Source of the DNA: UBA4744 sp963707435
Lineage (GTDB): Bacteria > Actinomycetota > Acidimicrobiia > Spongiisociales > UBA4744
DNA length: 64,000 bases
Direction of reading: 5' to 3'
NCBI GenBank assembly: GCA_963707435.1
Contig: CAVPPF010000007.1
Location: 434,001-498,000, forward strand
Shown here piece after piece: positions 53,368-62,235 of the stretch (its first letter is position 1; each line of letters begins with the position of its first letter). A model generated the notes under the pieces. That model had not been told where the DNA came from. It made no database searches and saw only the letters and a program-made list of their open reading frames with translations. The translations under genes and the position numbers were made by a program.

Positions 53368-56241
53368 TCAGTCGGAGACCAGCCATTCATGAATTGCGCC
53401 GAGGGCTTCGTCGATGTCCATAGACTTGCCCTCTGCAATCAACCGTTCTGCTTCGGTGGCGCCGATCGCCTCGATCACCCTGGTGCGCGCCTCCTGCAGA
53501 TCGGGGTCCCGGACCCTGGCGTACTCGGCGGGGAGCTCGGCCGCCAGGGCAGCGCCCACGGCTACTCCGGCCCGGTCGTACGTCCCCATGGCAAGCAATA
53601 CCTCGGCAGCCGTGTCGAGCGTACGAGGCTTGACGATGTCCTGCATCGGCAGAACGGGCATCCGATCGATGACGGCGCTGAGTCTCGCCCGGGCCGGAGC
53701 GGTTTCCCCGAGTGCCGCTTCACATCGGGCCAGGGCCCGGCTGGCTCCGCCCCAACAGTTCACATCGCCGACATCCTCGAGTCGTTGCGCTCCCATGGTC
53801 AGCTTCTCGATCGCTTCCGGGTACTCCCCCTCGTAGCGGAGCAGGACTCCGAGGTAATAGAGCGCATGGCCGTACCAGTTGGGTGAGTTCATCTCGGAGA
53901 GGATCGCACAGGCGCGACGCACGTTGGCGATCGCCCACAAGTCTTGCTCGCGGTCGCCCTCGAGATACAGACCTGAGCTGTCGGCCAGCGTGGCAGCCAG
54001 GAGCAACCGGTCGCCGTAGGCCTCGAAGACTTCGAGCGCCGTGTGGAGGTGCTCCACGGCCCGTTCATCCTCTGAAGGCAGGTAGGCAGCCAGCAACAGG
54101 TTGCGGAGACCGGTTTCCCACACGGGTTCCCACCAGTACGGTTCGGGATTGGCCTCGAGCAAGCGGCGGCCCTCCACCAGATGCTCCAGGTACTCGGGAT
54201 CGGTCGTGGCGTGTCGGATGCATGTGCCCAGCGCCAGTTCCAACCGACCGATGGTGTTGGGATCGCCGATGGCGCGAGCGAGGGCAAGACCCCGGCGAGC
54301 GTGGTCGATGCCCGCCGGTCTGGTGAGCTCGGCGCCGAACCTGGCAGTCGTGTACCAGACCTTGACCATCCGTAGCCGGTCGGCACCCTCCGGAGCCGCC
54401 TCCAACCCGGCCAGGCCGGTATCGATACCTTCCATCTGCATGCCTCTCAGGTTCCAGTAGCTGTAGAGATCGAAGGCCATGTCGAAGTAACCGTCGAAGT
54501 CTCCCGTCTCCAGCAGCGTCGTGAAGGCCGACCGGATGTTGTCGTAGTCCGGGTCGACCCGGGCGACCCAGTCCAGCTGGTTCACTCCCCGGAACCCGGG
54601 GCTGGCTTCGGCTGCCAGGTCGACGAAGTGACGGGCATGAGCCTGCCGGAAACGAACGGGTTCGGCGGTATCGGAGAGCTGTTCCTGTGCGTACTGGCGG
54701 ACCGGTTCCAGCAGGCGATAACGGGTCGCTCCGCCAGGCGCATGGGTGGGGATCAACAATGACTTGTCGACCAGCGAGTCGAGGTGATCGAGTATCTCCC
54801 ACTCCTCAACCTCGTCGCCGGCGCAGACCGCCTCGGCGGCCGCGAGGTCAAAGCCGCCGGTAAACACCGACACTCGCCGGAACATCGCCTGCTCGGGCGG
54901 TTTGAGCAAGTCGTAGGACCAGTCGATGGTGGCGTGCAGGGTCCGCTGGCGTGGCAGAGCCGTCTTGGCCGAGCCGGAGAGTATCCGAAAGGAATCCTCG
55001 AGGCGGTCGGCCAGATCACCCGTCGACATGCTCCGCAGCCGGGCGGCAGCGAGTTCCAGACCCAGCGGGATTCCGTCGATGCGGGCGCAGATTCGTTCGA
55101 TGTCGGCCAGTTCCGCATCGTCGGGCTCGAAACCGGGCCGAACGGTTCGAGCCCTATCCAGGAAGAGCGTCGCTGCTTCCGACTCGACCAGCTGATGTTC
55201 AGCGTCGGGCAGTGCCAGGGAAGGAACCCGCAAGAGAGCTTCTCCGGGAATCCCGAGCGACTCCCGGGAGGTTGCCAGGATCCGGAGTTTGGGGCATGCG
55301 TCGAGCAAGAACTTGATTGCCGAAGCGGCAGCGTCGAGCAGATGTTCGCAGTTGTCGATGATCAGGAGCAGATCTCGCGACCAGAGATAGCGGGTGACGA
55401 CGTCCTCGATGGTGGCGCCCTCGCCCGGGCGCAGCCCCCACGTATCTCCGATCGTTGTCATGATGAAGGCCGGGTTCGTGACGGGGGCAAGTTCGACCAG
55501 CCAGGCCCCGTCGGGCAGGTCCGGAGCGCTCGATCGAGCGGCCTCAACTGCCAGCCGGGTTTTCCCGGTTCCACCGACACCCGTCAGCGCAACCAGCCGG
55601 CTGCCGGCCATCAGCGTCGCCAGCTCGTCGAGTTGCCGGGTCCTGCCTACGAACGAGGTGAGGTAGTCGGGGAGGTTGTGGCGCCGGATGTCGACGGTCC
55701 TGATCGGAGTTTCGATCACCGGCAGGTCGGGGTGACGGATCTCGAATACGTGTTCGGGCTCGTCGAGGTCCTTGAGGTGGTGGGTGCCAAGATCGTTGAG
55801 CGTCAGCGAACCGTCGAGTTCGGCTTCCGCTGCGATCACCGAGGACACCAGGATCTGCCCGCCGTGTCCGGCCGACATGATCCGGGCCGTACGGTTCAGG
55901 ACCGGCCCGAAGTAGTCCCCATCGCGTTCTTGGGCTTCGCCGGTGTGGAGTCCCATCCTGACGCTGATCGGCGGCCCCGGCCAGGCGGCACCTAGGAAAC
56001 GCAGCTGGATGCCGGTTGCCGCACCGATCGCCTCATTCGTGGAACTGAAGGCTACGGAAAAGGCATCTCCGGCAGTCGAGAACACGTGGCCTCCGTGTTC
56101 CGCAACGACGGCCCGCACAATCTCATCGTGGAGACCGAGGCTGGCCCCCATCTCATCCGCGCCCGCCTCCCACAATCTCGTCGATCCCTCTACATCGGTG
56201 AAGAGGAATGACACGACTCCGGATGGCATCGGCTTGGTCAC
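53368..56241 (-). CDS. Class III adenylate/guanylate cyclase fused to STAND-type ATPase and TPR region
   Basis: 957 aa. N-terminal cyclase domain (VSFLFTDVEGSTRLWE with metal Asp; FSTAGDAFSVAF with the second Asp; GPVLNRTARIMSAGHGGQIL), then an NB-ARC/AAA module (TSFVGRTRQLDEL; Walker A LTGVGGTGKTRLAVEAA; LLIIDNCEHLLD; GIPLGLELAAARLRSMS) and TPR-like helices to the end. Typical of mycobacterial and other actinobacterial signalling proteins. The metal residues are present, so activity is plausible; the signal is unknown. GTG start with TAGGCT (56249-56254) 7 nt upstream, giving it its own leaderless promoter after the Tad operon. Confidence 0.92.
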   Translation of the reverse strand: MTKPMPSGVVSFLFTDVEGSTRLWEAGADEMGASLGLHDEIVRAVVAEHGGHVFSTAGDAFSVAFSSTNEAIGAATGIQLRFLGAAWPGPPISVRMGLHTGEAQERDGDYFGPVLNRTARIMSAGHGGQILVSSVIAAEAELDGSLTLNDLGTHHLKDLDEPEHVFEIRHPDLPVIETPIRTVDIRRHNLPDYLTSFVGRTRQLDELATLMAGSRLVALTGVGGTGKTRLAVEAARSSAPDLPDGAWLVELAPVTNPAFIMTTIGDTWGLRPGEGATIEDVVTRYLWSRDLLLIIDNCEHLLDAAASAIKFLLDACPKLRILATSRESLGIPGEALLRVPSLALPDAEHQLVESEAATLFLDRARTVRPGFEPDDAELADIERICARIDGIPLGLELAAARLRSMSTGDLADRLEDSFRILSGSAKTALPRQRTLHATIDWSYDLLKPPEQAMFRRVSVFTGGFDLAAAEAVCAGDEVEEWEILDHLDSLVDKSLLIPTHAPGGATRYRLLEPVRQYAQEQLSDTAEPVRFRQAHARHFVDLAAEASPGFRGVNQLDWVARVDPDYDNIRSAFTTLLETGDFDGYFDMAFDLYSYWNLRGMQMEGIDTGLAGLEAAPEGADRLRMVKVWYTTARFGAELTRPAGIDHARRGLALARAIGDPNTIGRLELALGTCIRHATTDPEYLEHLVEGRRLLEANPEPYWWEPVWETGLRNLLLAAYLPSEDERAVEHLHTALEVFEAYGDRLLLAATLADSSGLYLEGDREQDLWAIANVRRACAILSEMNSPNWYGHALYYLGVLLRYEGEYPEAIEKLTMGAQRLEDVGDVNCWGGASRALARCEAALGETAPARARLSAVIDRMPVLPMQDIVKPRTLDTAAEVLLAMGTYDRAGVAVGAALAAELPAEYARVRDPDLQEARTRVIEAIGATEAERLIAEGKSMDIDEALGAIHEWLVSD

Positions 56242-56268
56242 GGCGGGCAGCCTAGCCCCGGCACTCCG

Positions 56269-56727
56269 TCAGCGGGAGGCAACCCGTGCCGTTGCCGTAG
56301 CCCCGACCTCGATCGGCGAAGTGTCGGCGCCCGGGTCGAGTCCGGAGAGGATCTTCAAAAGGGTGAGCCCGACGGACCGACGCATCGTTACCGTGACGGT
56401 ATCCGGGCCGACGACGATATCGGCTTCCGGGCCCGGACAAAGGCTTACCCGTCCATACGATCGCAGGTAGTTGCACGCTCGCGTCGTCGCTTCTTCGGGC
56501 TGAAGCCGAACCACCGTCGGGTCCGCCCGCAGACCATCCCGATCGACGGCGGCCGCTCCCGCCAGGGCCGCACCGTCGACCACCCCGGCTACGTCTCGAT
56601 GCTCAGCCACCACATGCCAGAGGTCCACCGAGACCCCGCCTACTGCCACGACCATCACGAGCATCATGAGCATGAACGACACGCTGGTGAACCCTGCCTC
56701 ACCGTCGTCGGGTACGAAGCCGGTCAT
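56269..56727 (-). CDS. TadG/TadE-like pseudopilin, last gene of the Tad operon
   Basis: 152 aa. One N-terminal hydrophobic helix after DDGEAGFTSVSFMLMMLVMVV, then VSVDLWHVVAEHRDVAGVVDGAALAGA, a pattern of TadG-like proteins (periodic Ala-rich helix), and a beta-type C-terminus. Assumed to be a minor pilin or assembly component. The ATG at 56727 follows GGAG and overlaps the preceding gene's stop by 4 nt. Confidence 0.75.
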   Translation of the reverse strand: MTGFVPDDGEAGFTSVSFMLMMLVMVVAVGGVSVDLWHVVAEHRDVAGVVDGAALAGAAAVDRDGLRADPTVVRLQPEEATTRACNYLRSYGRVSLCPGPEADIVVGPDTVTVTMRRSVGLTLLKILSGLDPGADTSPIEVGATATARVASR

Positions 56728-57164
56728 GGGAAGCTCCGAAAATCGTCGACGTGTTCGACATGCCGGGTGTTCCACCAGACGTCGGCCACCGAGCCAAGTC
56801 CGGGGACGGTCAGCGCCGGAATACGCACCCGCACCTCTACCTCCACGTCCACACCGCGGGCCAAAGCATCTCCTTCCGGTTCCAGTCCCATCGACACGAA
56901 CTCAAAGTCGTCCTCATCCAACCCGTAGTTTGCGAGCACTTCTGCAGCCAGGCGCCCGGCAGCGATCCTGCCCGATTCCAAATCGTCCGCCAGGACCAAT
57001 GCCCGGGCGGCTTCCTGGCTAATCTCTCGGGCCATCGTCTGGCGTGCGATCCAGGGAGCAATGGACCCGATCAGCAATACCATCGGCACCATGAGCAGAC
57101 CCAGCGCCACCACCCATTCGGCAGCCGCCAATCCGTCCTCGGATCGCCGTAGCTCGCGGCTCAC
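56724..57164 (-). CDS. TadE-like pseudopilin
   Basis: 146 aa with one hydrophobic helix near the N-terminus (GLAAAEWVVALGLLMVPMVLL) preceded by SEDG, the TadE-type start where Glu sits at +5 of the processed pilin. The remaining domain is acidic. The GTG at 57164 has GGAGGGG upstream and overlaps the preceding stop (GTGA). Confidence 0.75.
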   Translation of the reverse strand: MSRELRRSEDGLAAAEWVVALGLLMVPMVLLIGSIAPWIARQTMAREISQEAARALVLADDLESGRIAAGRLAAEVLANYGLDEDDFEFVSMGLEPEGDALARGVDVEVEVRVRIPALTVPGLGSVADVWWNTRHVEHVDDFRSFP

Positions 57165-57565
57165 GGCCCCTCCACGAACGTCTCGACGATCGCCCGCCCC
57201 TCCACGGTGAAATCGATATCGGGAATGCCCCCAATCCACCACTCGGCGGACCCAACGGCGGTGGCCACCACGTGATCACCGCGAACGCTGCACGTGATGC
57301 CGATGCCGGAACCCAGGGACCCTCGCAGGAGTCCCGACCCGCCGTCGCGGAGGATCGCATCGGCCAATCGCTCACAATCATCCGTCGAGTGTCCGACGGA
57401 TGCCCCCAGCCGGGCGCCCTCATCGACCGCCACCCGAACTGCACCACGCTGGTACTGCATGGCGACCAGATTGACGGCAGCCGCAAACACCAGCATCGTG
57501 AAGAATGCCATCACGGCAAATTGCAGCGACGTGAAGGCGGACTCGCTTCCCATGCGGCGAAACAT
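57161..57565 (-). CDS. TadE/TadG-like pseudopilin
   Basis: 134 aa. N-terminal helix ESAFTSLQFAVMAFFTMLVFA followed by NLVAMQYQRGAVRVAVDEGARLGA, again the TadE/G layout, and a secreted beta domain with two Cys (DDCERL; GITCSV) that could form a disulfide. Start chosen at ATG 57565; ATG 57553 is possible. Lies 7 nt after the Flp pilin gene. Confidence 0.72.
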   Translation of the reverse strand: MFRRMGSESAFTSLQFAVMAFFTMLVFAAAVNLVAMQYQRGAVRVAVDEGARLGASVGHSTDDCERLADAILRDGGSGLLRGSLGSGIGITCSVRGDHVVATAVGSAEWWIGGIPDIDFTVEGRAIVETFVEGP

Positions 57566-57572
57566 CGTTGGC

Positions 57573-57782
57573 CTAGCCGCTGGAAGGAATCCCAAACTGA
57601 TCACGAAGCCAGTTGATGACATCTACGCCGAGCACCTGCAACACCGCCAGGATCGCCGCCAGGACGATGATGCCGACCGCGGCGATTGCGATTGCCTCGG
57701 CCGTCTGGAATCCGTCCTCCTGATTCGCTGTTCCGGCGAGCGCCGCACGAAGCCGGTGCCATATCGTCACCACTCTGGTCAT
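57573..57782 (-). CDS. Flp-type pilin
   Basis: 69 aa. Prepilin pattern EDGFQTAEAIAIAAVGIIVL: processing after Gly gives Phe +1 and Glu +5, followed by a long hydrophobic helix, the Flp/type IVb pilin signature. AAAGGAG precedes the ATG at 57782. Probably the major structural subunit of the pilus. A prepilin peptidase gene is not in this window. Confidence 0.85.
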   Translation of the reverse strand: MTRVVTIWHRLRAALAGTANQEDGFQTAEAIAIAAVGIIVLAAILAVLQVLGVDVINWLRDQFGIPSSG

Positions 57783-57822
57783 CCCTGCTCCTTTCTCTTG
57801 CTGGTTCTCCTTTTTGATCGCG

Positions 57823-58791
57823 TCAACCGCCCAAACCCCTGAACACGATCCACGGGAGGGGGGCACCGACGAAGAGAATCATGATGGGGGCCAGCAATCC
57901 CACGATCGGAACGAGCATGGCTGCTCTCCGTTTCGTGGCCAGTTCCCGCAAGGCCTCCCGTCGATCCTCGCGAATTTCCTCACTCATAGCCAGGAGCGCT
58001 TCTGCCAGATCGGAACCTCGCTCCTCGGCTGATGCCAGGAGTTGATACATCCGGGCCGCATGAGGCTCAGGAGTCGTCTCGGCTAACCGCCAGAAAGCCC
58101 GCGAGGCCGCCATCCCGCCCTGAATCATCCGCATCGCCTCCCGAAGCTCGCCGACGACCGCACCGCTGCCACGCTCAGCGAGTTGACGAACAGCCGAGAC
58201 AATGCCTCCGCCGATCCGAACCCGCAGCGCCAGCTGTTGGTTGATGGTGTACAACTCGATCTCCATGCGAGCCCGGCGCCCCTCGATAGCGCGATCGATG
58301 CGGCTGCGCCAGTAGGCCGCTCCCCCGGCGAAACCGGTACCCGCCAGGAGCAAGACCATCAAGGTCGGCCGCGCCAGCACAAATCCCAGGAAGGCCGCTA
58401 GGACGGCTCCGGCGACTGCCGTTGTGAACTGTCGTATCCGGTACTCCTGGACCCGCTGGGTGTCGTCCGTGCCGCCGAACAGGCCGGCCTGTCGGATCTT
58501 GAGTGCCAGCTGTTCCTCCGTCGTCGCCTCTATCAGTGATCCAAGCCGCCCGGCCAGCGCCGACAGCGGAGGCAGCAGGAGCCGGGCCAGCGCCGTATCT
58601 CCGAGTGCCCCCGTCCGGGCGTCCCACTGAAAAGCAGGCACGCTGCTTCCCAGGACGCTTCGGCTCACCGTCGTGTAGGGACGAAGCCGCCCGCTCAGCC
58701 GCACCGTAGGAGGTACCAGAACGTGGATCGCAGCTGCCGTCGCGACTCCGGCCAGCAAGGCGGCGACCGTTGCCAGCGCGAGATCTCTCAC
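57823..58791 (-). CDS. tadC: Tad pilus inner-membrane protein TadC
   Basis: 322 aa with T2SSF (GspF) domain features: several transmembrane helices (LATVAALLAGVATAAAIHVL; GAVLAAFLGFVLA; VPIVGLLAPIMILFVGAPLP) and the cytoplasmic helical block with GMAASRAFWRLAETTPEPH and EERGSDLAEALLAMSEE. Forms the membrane platform with TadB. The GTG at 58791 overlaps the tadB stop (GTGA). Confidence 0.88.
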   Translation of the reverse strand: MRDLALATVAALLAGVATAAAIHVLVPPTVRLSGRLRPYTTVSRSVLGSSVPAFQWDARTGALGDTALARLLLPPLSALAGRLGSLIEATTEEQLALKIRQAGLFGGTDDTQRVQEYRIRQFTTAVAGAVLAAFLGFVLARPTLMVLLLAGTGFAGGAAYWRSRIDRAIEGRRARMEIELYTINQQLALRVRIGGGIVSAVRQLAERGSGAVVGELREAMRMIQGGMAASRAFWRLAETTPEPHAARMYQLLASAEERGSDLAEALLAMSEEIREDRREALRELATKRRAAMLVPIVGLLAPIMILFVGAPLPWIVFRGLGG

Positions 58792-59696
58792 GACGGAACC
58801 CCCGGGGTCGGCGCCGTTCCCGTTGCCGACGAGCCGAGCACGCGGGGTTCTCCGGGGTCTCGACTCAGCCTTGCCACCAGCCACGCTCCGAACAAGCTGA
58901 CCAGCGCACCGACGACGATCACCAGGACCCCGGCCGCGGATGCATAGAACTCCCGGAACGGTCCGGGACGCGACGTGAGCATCAACAGCACCAGCCACGG
59001 AACGACAAAGACGATCCGACCGTTGATCCGTTGCTCGAGAGCGTTCGTTCGGATTTCCGCCATCGTCCTCAGATCTCTCGTCGTTGCGTCGGCAAGATCT
59101 GCCAAGACATCAGGAACGATCGAGCCGCCACGCTCGTAGGCGACCAACAGAATCTCGATGACCCGGTCCGAGGTCGGATCTGCCAACTCCTCCCGGATCA
59201 ACGCCAGGGTCGCATCCACGCCCAGGGTCCGGGAGAGGGCCGGGAACCGGGAGAATGCCAGCCGCAAGGGAAGCGGGCCGCTCCGGGAGAGCTCTTCGAG
59301 CGATGCAGGCAAGCTCAGGCCGGTCCGCAACGACGCAACGAGATGGCGGAGACCGTCCGGCCAGGCTTCATGCACCGCCCCAAGCCGACGGAGTCGCCTC
59401 CGTGCGTAGTACCAGCGCGGTAGTAACGCCGTTGCCAGTGCCGGCGGTATCGCAACCCAAACGACTCCGCTCAGGGCGATCGCAACCAGAAAGGCACCAC
59501 CACCGAGCAGCGCCGACCACACCACGAATTGGCCGTAGGAGAGCTGCGCACCTGCCTGCGCCAGCCAAACCTGGCGATCGGTCTGCCCAGGTGCCTCCCG
59601 GTCGATTCGCCACCGCAGATCAGGTGCCAGTCCGGTCAGGTAGCCAACAGCCAGGTAGGCGGAGATCCCGGCCAGAAGTGCCGCCAGCATCCTCAT
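58788..59696 (-). CDS. tadB: Tad pilus inner-membrane protein TadB
   Basis: 302 aa, GspF-type protein with N-terminal helices, the cytoplasmic block WPDGLRHLVASLRTGLSLPAS and AYERGGSIVPDVLADLA, and two C-terminal helices (IVFVVPWLVLLML; GVLVIVVGALVSLFGAWLVA). Couples the TadA motor to pilus assembly. ATG overlaps the tadA stop by 4 nt. Confidence 0.9.
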   Translation of the reverse strand: MRMLAALLAGISAYLAVGYLTGLAPDLRWRIDREAPGQTDRQVWLAQAGAQLSYGQFVVWSALLGGGAFLVAIALSGVVWVAIPPALATALLPRWYYARRRLRRLGAVHEAWPDGLRHLVASLRTGLSLPASLEELSRSGPLPLRLAFSRFPALSRTLGVDATLALIREELADPTSDRVIEILLVAYERGGSIVPDVLADLADATTRDLRTMAEIRTNALEQRINGRIVFVVPWLVLLMLTSRPGPFREFYASAAGVLVIVVGALVSLFGAWLVARLSRDPGEPRVLGSSATGTAPTPGVPS

Positions 59697-60991
59697 AGTG
59701 GAGTCGTCCGCCCTTCACAGATGGAGTGAAGCGTGTGCCCGCGCCCGTCCAGTGCGCGATCAATCAACTCGACGGTCGCTTGCGGTGGCAACAGACCGGT
59801 CCACCGGAGCGGAGCCCCGAGCCTCTTCCGGCTGAAGATGGGATCGGTCGTGAAATCATCCCCCGTGAGTGACGGGGCCACCGCCAGGATCTCGAGAACT
59901 TGCCGCCGAATGCCTTCATTGCCCCGCGTGATTGGGTCACGATCGAGGTGGACCACGAAGTCGATAGTGCCGGCAAACACTTTGCGGACGACGGGTTCGG
60001 TGACATTCTCGCCGGCCATGAGCGCGGTGTTGACGATGGCGTTGAGAGCATCCCGGGCCGAGTTGGCATGCACCGTGCACGAGAACCCGCAGCCCGCGTT
60101 CGAAGCCCGGGTCAGTTCGAAGGCTTCTGCGCCGCGAACTTCGCCGATCACAATCCGATCGGCCCGCATGGCGAGCACGGCTCTCACCAGCGTCCGCACC
60201 GAAACCTCACCGCTCCCATCCAGACCAGGCGGGCGGGCTTCGTAGTACGAGCTGTGTGGGCTGAGGGGGACATGGAGCTCACGAACCTCCTCGATACATC
60301 GGACACAGTGAGTCGAAGGAGCCGCAGCCATCACGGCAGCGAGGAGCGACGTCTTCCCGGCCCCCGGCTGTCCCGAGACGAGCAGCGACGCGCCGGTTTG
60401 CGCAACGGCCCAGAGGAAGCCGGCCGCTGCCGGGGACAGCGAATCGAGTTCGACGAGGTGAGCGAGCGTCTCCCGGCGCATCGTATATTTCCGGATGGTG
60501 GCCGAAACGTGATCGGCGATGGGCGGTATCACGGCGGTCAGACGAGCTGTGTCGTTCAACACCCGCGCTTGCACGATGGGGTTGGCGGTATCGACATGCC
60601 GGTCCGTGTCCGCCAGGAGCCGGTTCACCGTCTGCCGGTTCTCACCCTGGGAGGTAGGCGTGTTCAGCACCTGCAGGCGGCCCGAGCCGTCTATGTAGGT
60701 GACATGGGATCCTTCGATGAAGATCTCCTCGACGGTCCGGTCCTCCAGCAAGTGGCTCAATGCGCCGTAGCCGGTTATGGAACGAACGATTCGCTGGATC
60801 ATCTCCCGGACGTCGCGCAGCGGCGACGCGTTCCCCGACTGGGCCTGCGATTGGTAGTCGTCGACGATGGCAGTCACCAGGCGATGCACAGCAGCACCGT
60901 CGGTACGTGGATCGAGTTTCTCCCGCTCGACGCCGAGGAGGGCCTGGTTCCTGATGCTCTCGTAGGCGCTCAGGGTGTCTGCTGCCGTCAT
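59693..60991 (-). CDS. tadA: Tad/CpaF pilus assembly ATPase
   Basis: 432-aa secretion ATPase (VirB11/GspE superfamily) that powers pilin polymerisation. N-terminal helical part, then SGRLQVLNTPTS and VNPI-like region, Walker A VSGQPGAGKTSLLAA near residue 212, Asp-box CIEEVREL, Walker B-type DRIVIGEVRGAEAF and the His-box GFSCTVHANSARDAL. All catalytic elements are present. The ATG at 60991 overlaps the cpaE-like stop (ATGA), so the long upstream frame to 61486 is excluded. Confidence 0.95.
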   Translation of the reverse strand: MTAADTLSAYESIRNQALLGVEREKLDPRTDGAAVHRLVTAIVDDYQSQAQSGNASPLRDVREMIQRIVRSITGYGALSHLLEDRTVEEIFIEGSHVTYIDGSGRLQVLNTPTSQGENRQTVNRLLADTDRHVDTANPIVQARVLNDTARLTAVIPPIADHVSATIRKYTMRRETLAHLVELDSLSPAAAGFLWAVAQTGASLLVSGQPGAGKTSLLAAVMAAAPSTHCVRCIEEVRELHVPLSPHSSYYEARPPGLDGSGEVSVRTLVRAVLAMRADRIVIGEVRGAEAFELTRASNAGCGFSCTVHANSARDALNAIVNTALMAGENVTEPVVRKVFAGTIDFVVHLDRDPITRGNEGIRRQVLEILAVAPSLTGDDFTTDPIFSRKRLGAPLRWTGLLPPQATVELIDRALDGRGHTLHSICEGRTTPL

Positions 60992-62232
60992 CGGACTCTC
61001 CGGTGCTTGGGCATCACCGGCCTGGGTGGCGCCACCGCCACGCTGATGGGTTGCAGCGCCCCCAGGAAAGGACCTCCCGCCGGGAGAACTCCCTGCCATG
61101 CTGCATGCACGAGGTTCTTGTCGTGTGGAATGAAGGAAATGCCGCCCGGCTGGTACACGTGGCGAAGTTCCGACTCGATCTCGGCCGCCTTGAAGGTGCC
61201 TCCGCGGATCGCGTTGAAAGCCACACGGAGCGGAGTTGATTCGATTAGCGGCTTCGCCTCGACAATCCAATCGAGAACTCTGGCAACGCCGACGGGTGTT
61301 GAACCGGCGACCAGAACCACGGCGTCCGCCAGTGCGAGCATGGATCGCGTGACGCCGTAACGCGCCGGTCCTCCAAGAGCAGGTAAGTCTTCGAGGCGTG
61401 AGGAGACATTGATGATGACCGCATCCCGCTTGCCTGCGAGTTCGAGCACCACTTTCGAGACATCGCCCGGCCGGAGTTCGAACCAATCCCTCCGATTGGC
61501 AATGCCACCAACAACCGAGAACCTGCCCGAACCCACGTCGATGAGCGCATCGGCCAGATCCCCGTGCCCCTCGTGCACGATGTCGATCGCCGTCCGGAGA
61601 TTCGGATGAACTCTCAATCCCAGGCGTTGGGCGACCGACGGTCCGACATCGTCGGCATCCACCAGCGTTGCTTCTTCGCCCCGATTCGCCAGCAGCGCCG
61701 TCAGACCGATAGCCACCTCCGTCGCACCAACGCCACCCGCAGCCCCCGTTACCAGCACCAGCCGGCCCCGCCGCGCCGGCGATTTGGGACTCCGAGAGGG
61801 GGCACCTCCGGCCTCCGAGGCGCCAGCGAGGCCGGCGATGAGCGCGGCGAAGTCGTCATCGCGAGCTACGGACCGCGACGACGCGCGGGCGAGGACGCGG
61901 AGGAACTCGGTCGGTGAGGCATCGGCTTCGATAACCTCATCGACTCGCAGGTCGAGGAGTCGCTGTCTCCCGGATCCTTCAGCTTCCGCCGGATCGTATA
62001 CGCCGACCACAGCCCTCCCCAGACCCTGGAGATCCGTCACGAGTCTGCTGCCGAGAAATGACGTCGTGTCGTCGGCGACGAAGACGTCATAGCCGTCGAC
62101 CAGGGCATCCTCTGCAGACATGATCGAGGCCATGATCCTGCCCCCGCCGTGGTCAATGACGTGCTGTTTCAGCGATCTCGCCCAGCCACGCGGAGAATGA
62201 GCCATCACGACCACCGGTTCGTGATTCCGCAT
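60988..62232 (-). CDS. CpaE/TadZ-like pilus assembly protein with degenerate Walker A
   Basis: 414 aa: N-terminal receiver-like domain (about residues 1-115), linker, then a MinD/ParA-fold domain. The expected deviant Walker A KGGVGKT is here VTGAAGGVGATEVA, lacking both lysines, while VDADDVGPSVAQRLG remains. TadZ/CpaE proteins place the pilus machine in the cell. The missing lysines argue against normal ATP hydrolysis (inference). Position between CpaB and TadA is standard for Tad loci. Confidence 0.85.
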   Translation of the reverse strand: MRNHEPVVVMAHSPRGWARSLKQHVIDHGGGRIMASIMSAEDALVDGYDVFVADDTTSFLGSRLVTDLQGLGRAVVGVYDPAEAEGSGRQRLLDLRVDEVIEADASPTEFLRVLARASSRSVARDDDFAALIAGLAGASEAGGAPSRSPKSPARRGRLVLVTGAAGGVGATEVAIGLTALLANRGEEATLVDADDVGPSVAQRLGLRVHPNLRTAIDIVHEGHGDLADALIDVGSGRFSVVGGIANRRDWFELRPGDVSKVVLELAGKRDAVIINVSSRLEDLPALGGPARYGVTRSMLALADAVVLVAGSTPVGVARVLDWIVEAKPLIESTPLRVAFNAIRGGTFKAAEIESELRHVYQPGGISFIPHDKNLVHAAWQGVLPAGGPFLGALQPISVAVAPPRPVMPKHRRVR

Positions 62233-62235
62233 CGC

